DNA of 64,000 nucleotides from Streptomyces diacarni (lineage in GTDB: Bacteria; Actinomycetota; Actinomycetes; Streptomycetales; Streptomycetaceae), in NCBI RefSeq assembly GCF_003323715.1, contig NZ_QOIN01000028.1, positions 62,001-126,000 on the forward strand. Reading direction: 5' to 3'. This document shows, in pieces, positions 60,260-64,000 of the stretch (its first letter is position 1; each line of letters opens with the position of its first letter). The translations under genes and the position numbers were made by a program. The notes beneath the pieces were generated by a model that did no database searches, was not told the origin of the DNA, and saw only the letters and a program-made list of their open reading frames with translations.

Positions 60260-62890
60260 GTGAGACGCGCCCACTCCTGGCCTGCGGCGCTCACCGCCGC
60301 CCTCGCCCTTCTCGCCCTGATGGCGGCCGCACTCGGCTCCTCGCCGCCGGCCGCGGCCGCGGCCGACGACCCGCCCGCGGTACACGGCCTCAAGGGCGAG
60401 TACTGGACACAGAGCGCCCCCGGCGCCCACGACTTCGGCACCCTCCAGGCCACCGCCTTCGACCCCGCACTCGACTTCGACGACCTGGAGCCGCGGCTGA
60501 GCGAGCGGGCGGGCCGCAGCGACCACGCCAGCGTCCGCTGGACCGGCCGGCTCACCCCGGACAGGACGGGCGCGCACACCTTCCACGTCACCGGCGACAA
60601 CGGGTTCCGCGTGTGGGTCGGCGACCAGCTCGTCATCGACCACTGGGTCGCCGACTGGGACAAGGAGATCACCTCCGAGCCCGTCGCACTGACCGCGGGG
60701 CGGGCCTACGACCTCAAGGTCGAGTACTTCGAGGAGGACGGCGGCTCCAACCTCCACGTGCGCTGGACCCCACCCGGCGGTGAGAAGGCGGCCCTACCGC
60801 GCTCCGCCCTCACCCTCCCCGACGGCTTCGACTACGACGGCCCCGCCGAGGCGCACGTCCTCGCCTCGGGGCGCACCCTCCAACTCCGCTTCCCGCAGCG
60901 CCTCGCCGCACCCCCCGCCGCTCTGCGCGACCACCTCGAAGCCGTCATCGGCGGCGCCGAGTGGCCGCTGGGACAGGCCAGGCTCGACGCCGACGATCCG
61001 TACGGGCTCCTCGTGCCGCTCACCGAACCCGTCGTCGGTCAGGGCGGAACCGCCGAGCTGCGCTACGACGGCGAGGGCGGTCTGGCCGGCGCGGACGGTG
61101 AGGCGGTCGGTGGATTCCGGGCGAGCGGCGACAACCGCTCCGAGCACCAGCTGTCCACCCGCTGGGCCGAGGACGTCGGTCCCGGCAACGCGCTGCCCGA
61201 GTACCCCAGGCCCCAGCTGAAGCGCGATCAGTGGCGCAACCTCAACGGCACCTGGCGGTTCGCGGCAGCCGAGAAGGGCCAGGCGCCGCCGGTCGGGCGC
61301 GACAAGCGGCTGGACGAGAAGATCCTGGTGCCCTACCCCGTCGAATCCCGGCTCTCCGGCGTCGAACGGCACGAGGAACGCATGTGGTACAAGCGGACGT
61401 TCATCGTGCCCAAGGGCTGGAAGGTCGGCGAAGGCCCCCGGGGCAAGCGGCTGCACCTCACCTTCGACGCCGTCGACTGGCAGGCCACCGTCTACGTCAA
61501 CGGCGAGCGCGTCGCCACGCACAAGGGCGGCTACGACCGCTTCACCGCCGATGTGACCGACGCGCTCAAGCCCGGCGGACGCCAGGAACTCGTCGTCGGC
61601 GTCTACGACCCCACCGACGACGCCGAGGGCCCCAACCCGCCCGTCGGCAAGCAGCGGCTGAGCCCCGAGGGCATCTGGTACACGCCCTCTTCCGGCATCT
61701 GGCAGACCGTGTGGATGGAACCGGTCGCCGCCGACCACACGACCGACGTGCACACCGCCCCCGACCTGTCCGGCGAGCAGGTCTCGGTCACCGCGCGCGG
61801 CGTGCGCGACGGCGTGCCCGTCACCGCCGTCGTCCGCGACGGGAAGAAGGAGGTCGGCCGGGCCACCGGCAGCGGCGCCGAGCCCTTCGAGGTGCCCGTG
61901 CCCGAGCCGCGTCCGTGGTCACCCGACGACCCGCACCTCTACAGCCTCACGGTGCGGGTGGGCCAGGGGACTTCCGCCGACACCGTGGAGAGCTACTTCG
62001 GCATGCGCGAGATCTCCGTCGAGAAGGTCGACGGCGAGCGGCGCATGGTCCTCAACGGCGAGCCCGTCTTCTCCATGGCCACACTCGACCAGGGCTTCTG
62101 GCCCGAGAGCCTGCACACGGCGCCCACCGACGAGGCACTCGCGTTCGACCTGCGGCAGCACAAGAAGATGGGCTTCAACTCCGTACGCAAGCACATCAAG
62201 GTCGAGCCCGACCGCTGGTTCTACCACGCCGACCGGCTCGGCCTGCTGGTGTGGCAGGACATGCCCTCCATGCGCTCGGACCGGACCCCCGACAGCGCGG
62301 CCCGCGCCCAGTACGAGCACGAGATGCGGGAGATGATCCGGCAGCACGACAGCCACCCTTCCGTGATCATGTGGGTCACCTTCAACGAGGGCTGGGGCCA
62401 GTACGACCAGGCCCGCATCGCCGACTACGCCAAGGGGCTCGACCCGACGCGGCTGGTGAACAACATGAGCGGGCACAACTGCTGCGGAGCGGTCGACGGC
62501 GGCAACGGCGACATCTCCGACGCGCACGGCTATCCCGGCGCACAGCTGCCCGAACCCGACGGGCGGCGGGCGCTGGTGAGCGGCGAGTACGGCGGCCTGG
62601 GGCTCGCCGTGCCGGGCCACGCCTGGCCCGTGCGGCACACCTACGTGGGGGTGGAGAAGGACGCGTACACCGACGAGTACCTGGCCAAGCTGGCCGAGAT
62701 CGAGCAGTTCGCCGCCTGCGAGGGCAGCAGCGGTGCCGTCTACACCCAGATCACCGACCTGGAGGGAGAGTTGAACGGCCTGCTCACCTACGACCGCCGG
62801 GTCGTCAAGCCGGACGTGGACCGACTGAGGGCGGCCCACGAGAAACTGATCGAGGGCGCCGCCGAGTCCTCCCTCACCTGCGAGCGGTAA
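60260..62890 (+). CDS. Secreted PA14-domain glycoside hydrolase family 2
   Basis: 876 residues from GTG 60260 (CCGGAGG ribosome site). Signal peptide to about residue 33 (AAALGSSPPAAAA). PA14 domain 43-170 (VHGLKGEYWTQ, GDNGFRVWVGDQLVIDHWVA, YDLKVEYFEEDGGSNLHVRW), a likely sugar-binding module. GH2 sandwich from about 320 (WRNLNGTWRFA, KRLHLTFDAVDWQATVYVNG), then the TIM barrel with acid/base Glu710 (VTFNEGW) and nucleophile Glu776 (VSGEYGG). Beta-galactosidase, beta-mannosidase or beta-glucuronidase activity is possible; extracellular action on plant or fungal glycans is likely. Confidence 0.93.
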   Translation: MRRAHSWPAALTAALALLALMAAALGSSPPAAAAADDPPAVHGLKGEYWTQSAPGAHDFGTLQATAFDPALDFDDLEPRLSERAGRSDHASVRWTGRLTPDRTGAHTFHVTGDNGFRVWVGDQLVIDHWVADWDKEITSEPVALTAGRAYDLKVEYFEEDGGSNLHVRWTPPGGEKAALPRSALTLPDGFDYDGPAEAHVLASGRTLQLRFPQRLAAPPAALRDHLEAVIGGAEWPLGQARLDADDPYGLLVPLTEPVVGQGGTAELRYDGEGGLAGADGEAVGGFRASGDNRSEHQLSTRWAEDVGPGNALPEYPRPQLKRDQWRNLNGTWRFAAAEKGQAPPVGRDKRLDEKILVPYPVESRLSGVERHEERMWYKRTFIVPKGWKVGEGPRGKRLHLTFDAVDWQATVYVNGERVATHKGGYDRFTADVTDALKPGGRQELVVGVYDPTDDAEGPNPPVGKQRLSPEGIWYTPSSGIWQTVWMEPVAADHTTDVHTAPDLSGEQVSVTARGVRDGVPVTAVVRDGKKEVGRATGSGAEPFEVPVPEPRPWSPDDPHLYSLTVRVGQGTSADTVESYFGMREISVEKVDGERRMVLNGEPVFSMATLDQGFWPESLHTAPTDEALAFDLRQHKKMGFNSVRKHIKVEPDRWFYHADRLGLLVWQDMPSMRSDRTPDSAARAQYEHEMREMIRQHDSHPSVIMWVTFNEGWGQYDQARIADYAKGLDPTRLVNNMSGHNCCGAVDGGNGDISDAHGYPGAQLPEPDGRRALVSGEYGGLGLAVPGHAWPVRHTYVGVEKDAYTDEYLAKLAEIEQFAACEGSSGAVYTQITDLEGELNGLLTYDRRVVKPDVDRLRAAHEKLIEGAAESSLTCER

Positions 62891-62917
62891 CCGCCGGGCC
62901 CGGGGCCGGTTGCCGCC

Positions 62918-62955
62918 CGCTGCCTTCCCCGTCGCGCGCGGCGGGGAAGGCAGCG
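62918..62955. terminator. Hairpin terminator between convergent genes
   Basis: CGCTGCCTTCCCC (62918-62930) and GGGGAAGGCAGCG (62943-62955): perfect 13-bp stem, 12-base loop, between the GH2 gene (plus) and a GNAT gene (minus). Confidence 0.8.
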
Positions 62956-62987
62956 ATCCGGACGGCTGGTCGAGCCTCGCGGCCCGG

Positions 62988-63437
62988 TCAGACCTTGCGG
63001 TGCATGCCGATGGACCGCGGCGCCGTCTCGACGAATCCGAAGCGGCTGTAGAGGTGGTGCGCGTCGCCGTCGGCGATGAGGGAGACGTAGGCGCCCGCCG
63101 GGGCGCGCCGCTCCAGTGCACCGGTCAGCTCCGCCATGATCCGCTTGCCGAGCCCCTGGCCCTGGTGCGCGGGCAGGACGCACACGTCCGCGATCTGGAA
63201 GCAGGAGCCGCCGTCGCCGATCACCCGGCCCATGCCGACGATGTGCCGGGCGGTCTCCTCGCCGCAGCCGGGCACCGCCTCGACCACCACGCCGTACCAG
63301 GTGCCCGGCAGGCCGCGTGCCACGGCCTCGGCGGACCTCGGCCCCATCCCGCACGCGTGGCGGAGCGCGCGGAAGGTCTCGACGTCGGGGACACCGGCTC
63401 CGACCTCATAGGTGTAATGGTCCGTGCTGGTTGCCAT
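62988..63437 (-). CDS. GNAT N-acetyltransferase
   Basis: 149 residues. Single GNAT fold: VCVLPAHQGQGLGKRIMAEL is motif A with the acetyl-CoA loop Q-G-x-G-x-G (GQGLGK), followed by AYVSLIADGDAHHLYSRFGFVETAPRS (late strand and FGF turn), shortened here as LYSRFGFVE. The N-terminus YEVGAGVPDVETFRALRHAC is a usual GNAT start. Substrate unknown. Confidence 0.9.
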   Translation of the reverse strand: MATSTDHYTYEVGAGVPDVETFRALRHACGMGPRSAEAVARGLPGTWYGVVVEAVPGCGEETARHIVGMGRVIGDGGSCFQIADVCVLPAHQGQGLGKRIMAELTGALERRAPAGAYVSLIADGDAHHLYSRFGFVETAPRSIGMHRKV

Positions 63438-63595
63438 GGCTTACACGCTAGCAGGTTACGGGCGGCCGCCCACCCGTCGCCGGGCGCCCGGCCCTCCACG
63501 GATCCGCAGCGGTCCCGAAGCGCCTCCCGCCCGGCTCAGGGCCGTACCGGCCAGGCTTCTACCGCTCCTGCCGGCTCCCGCCGCCCGTGGCCGGT

Positions 63596-64000
63596 TCACC
63601 GCCGCCGCTCGGCCAGTGCGCCGACGGCCGCGACCACGGCGCCCGTGCCGTCCTCCGCGCGCACGCGGGCCGCCACCCGCCGGGCGCGGTGGGCGTGGGA
63701 CGGGTCGCGGACGGCGGCCACGAGCGCGGCGGCGAGCCGGTCGGCCGTCAGAGCGCGCAGCGGCACCGCGCGCGGTGCCACGCCCAGGGCGACCAGGCGC
63801 GACGCCCAGAAACCCGCGTCGAACTGGACGGGCACCGGAACGGCCGGCACCCCCGCGCGCAGCCCCGCGGCGGTCGTCCCCGCGCCGCAGTGGTGCACCA
63901 CAGCGGCCACGCGGGGAAACAGCAGGGAGTGCGGCACCTCCTCGACGATCAGCACGTCGTCGGCCTCCCGGGCCCGCAGGCCGGCCCAGCCGCGCTGCAC
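63596..64000 (-). CDS. GT1-type glycosyltransferase, C-terminal part
   Basis: The frame is open to the window edge, so the start lies beyond 64000; about 135 C-terminal residues remain. VAAVVHHCGAGTTAAGLRAG followed by VPAVPVPVQFDAGFWASRLV is the UDP-sugar-binding motif of the MGT/sterol-glucosyltransferase branch of GT1 (H-x-G-GTT... and the D-Q/FWA region, with DAGFWA for the usual DQPFWA). Role: transfer of a sugar to a lipid or natural product. The acceptor domain is not in view. Confidence 0.85.
   Translation of the reverse strand: MQRGWAGLRAREADDVLIVEEVPHSLLFPRVAAVVHHCGAGTTAAGLRAGVPAVPVPVQFDAGFWASRLVALGVAPRAVPLRALTADRLAAALVAAVRDPSHAHRARRVAARVRAEDGTGAVVAAVGALAERRR

Overview
The window is about 73% G+C with very strong G/C bias at third codon positions, many GTG starts, GTGA/ATGA stop-start overlaps and gene families typical of the genus: a gvpO / gvpA-F-G-Y-Z-J-L-S-K gas-vesicle cluster, DUF5925 and DUF6479 proteins, an LAXTG class-E-type sortase signal and a DosS-like kinase. 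It looks like a Streptomyces chromosome (inferred from gene content, not from a search). I see no rRNA, tRNA, CRISPR array, integrase or transposase gene.

Layout. 1-1944: 3' end of an error-prone DnaE2-type polymerase overlapping a reduced, probably inactive Y-family polymerase. 2064-4722: copper ATPase with CsoR-type operators, divergent from a secreted lipase (4723-5607). 5645-13783: a PPOX flavoprotein, a secreted and probably wall-anchored LPMO, a DoxX protein, a MarP-like membrane protease, a double-GNAT enzyme, a small GntR regulator, a secreted unknown, a DUF5925 AAA ATPase and a small unknown. 13991-18876: homogentisate dioxygenase with a GntR/UTRA regulator, divergent from an aldehyde/alcohol dehydrogenase pair. 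18963: PepSY lipoprotein. 19728-28107: an acyl-CoA type catabolic block (two TetR regulators, MaoC hydratase, SDR, acyl-CoA synthetase, quinone oxidoreductase, FAD dehydrogenase) with recognisable palindromic operators. 28227-32950: Nudix hydrolase, tandem DUF202 proteins, gluconokinase, a 49-residue membrane protein, then an aminoglycoside-phosphotransferase-like kinase paired with an acyl-CoA dehydrogenase. 33173-35716: a TPR-like unknown and an APC permease.

35776-43348: a minus-strand run (MFS, GAF-GAF histidine kinase of the DosS type, HAD phosphatase/mutase, GH65 phosphorylase) divergent from a LuxR-type response regulator. 43404-52515: an S4 RNA-binding protein, a 166-bp inverted-repeat element resembling a MITE, a PAS/SpoIIE phosphatase, then the gas-vesicle cluster, which also holds a degenerate hemerythrin-like protein and a small open frame with a near-complete Shine-Dalgarno sequence. 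52535-64000: MgtC family, DUF6479, a TetR/MFS pair with twin operators, a MarR gene ahead of an MFS-Usp fusion, a secreted M23 peptidase, a secreted PA14-GH2 glycosidase behind a perfect 22-bp palindrome, a GNAT and the 3' end of a GT1-type glycosyltransferase.

A recurrent oddity is short tandem duplication: 18-bp units at three loci, a 24-bp unit inside the response-regulator receiver domain, 9-bp units in the HAD gene, and two places where the 3' end of a minus-strand gene with its stop codon is duplicated. The most promising leads are the MITE-like element, the accessory gas-vesicle genes (pseudo-hemerythrin, small frame, oppositely charged GvpY/GvpZ tails), the pseudo-polymerase, the LAXTG-anchored LPMO and the MFS-Usp fusion.
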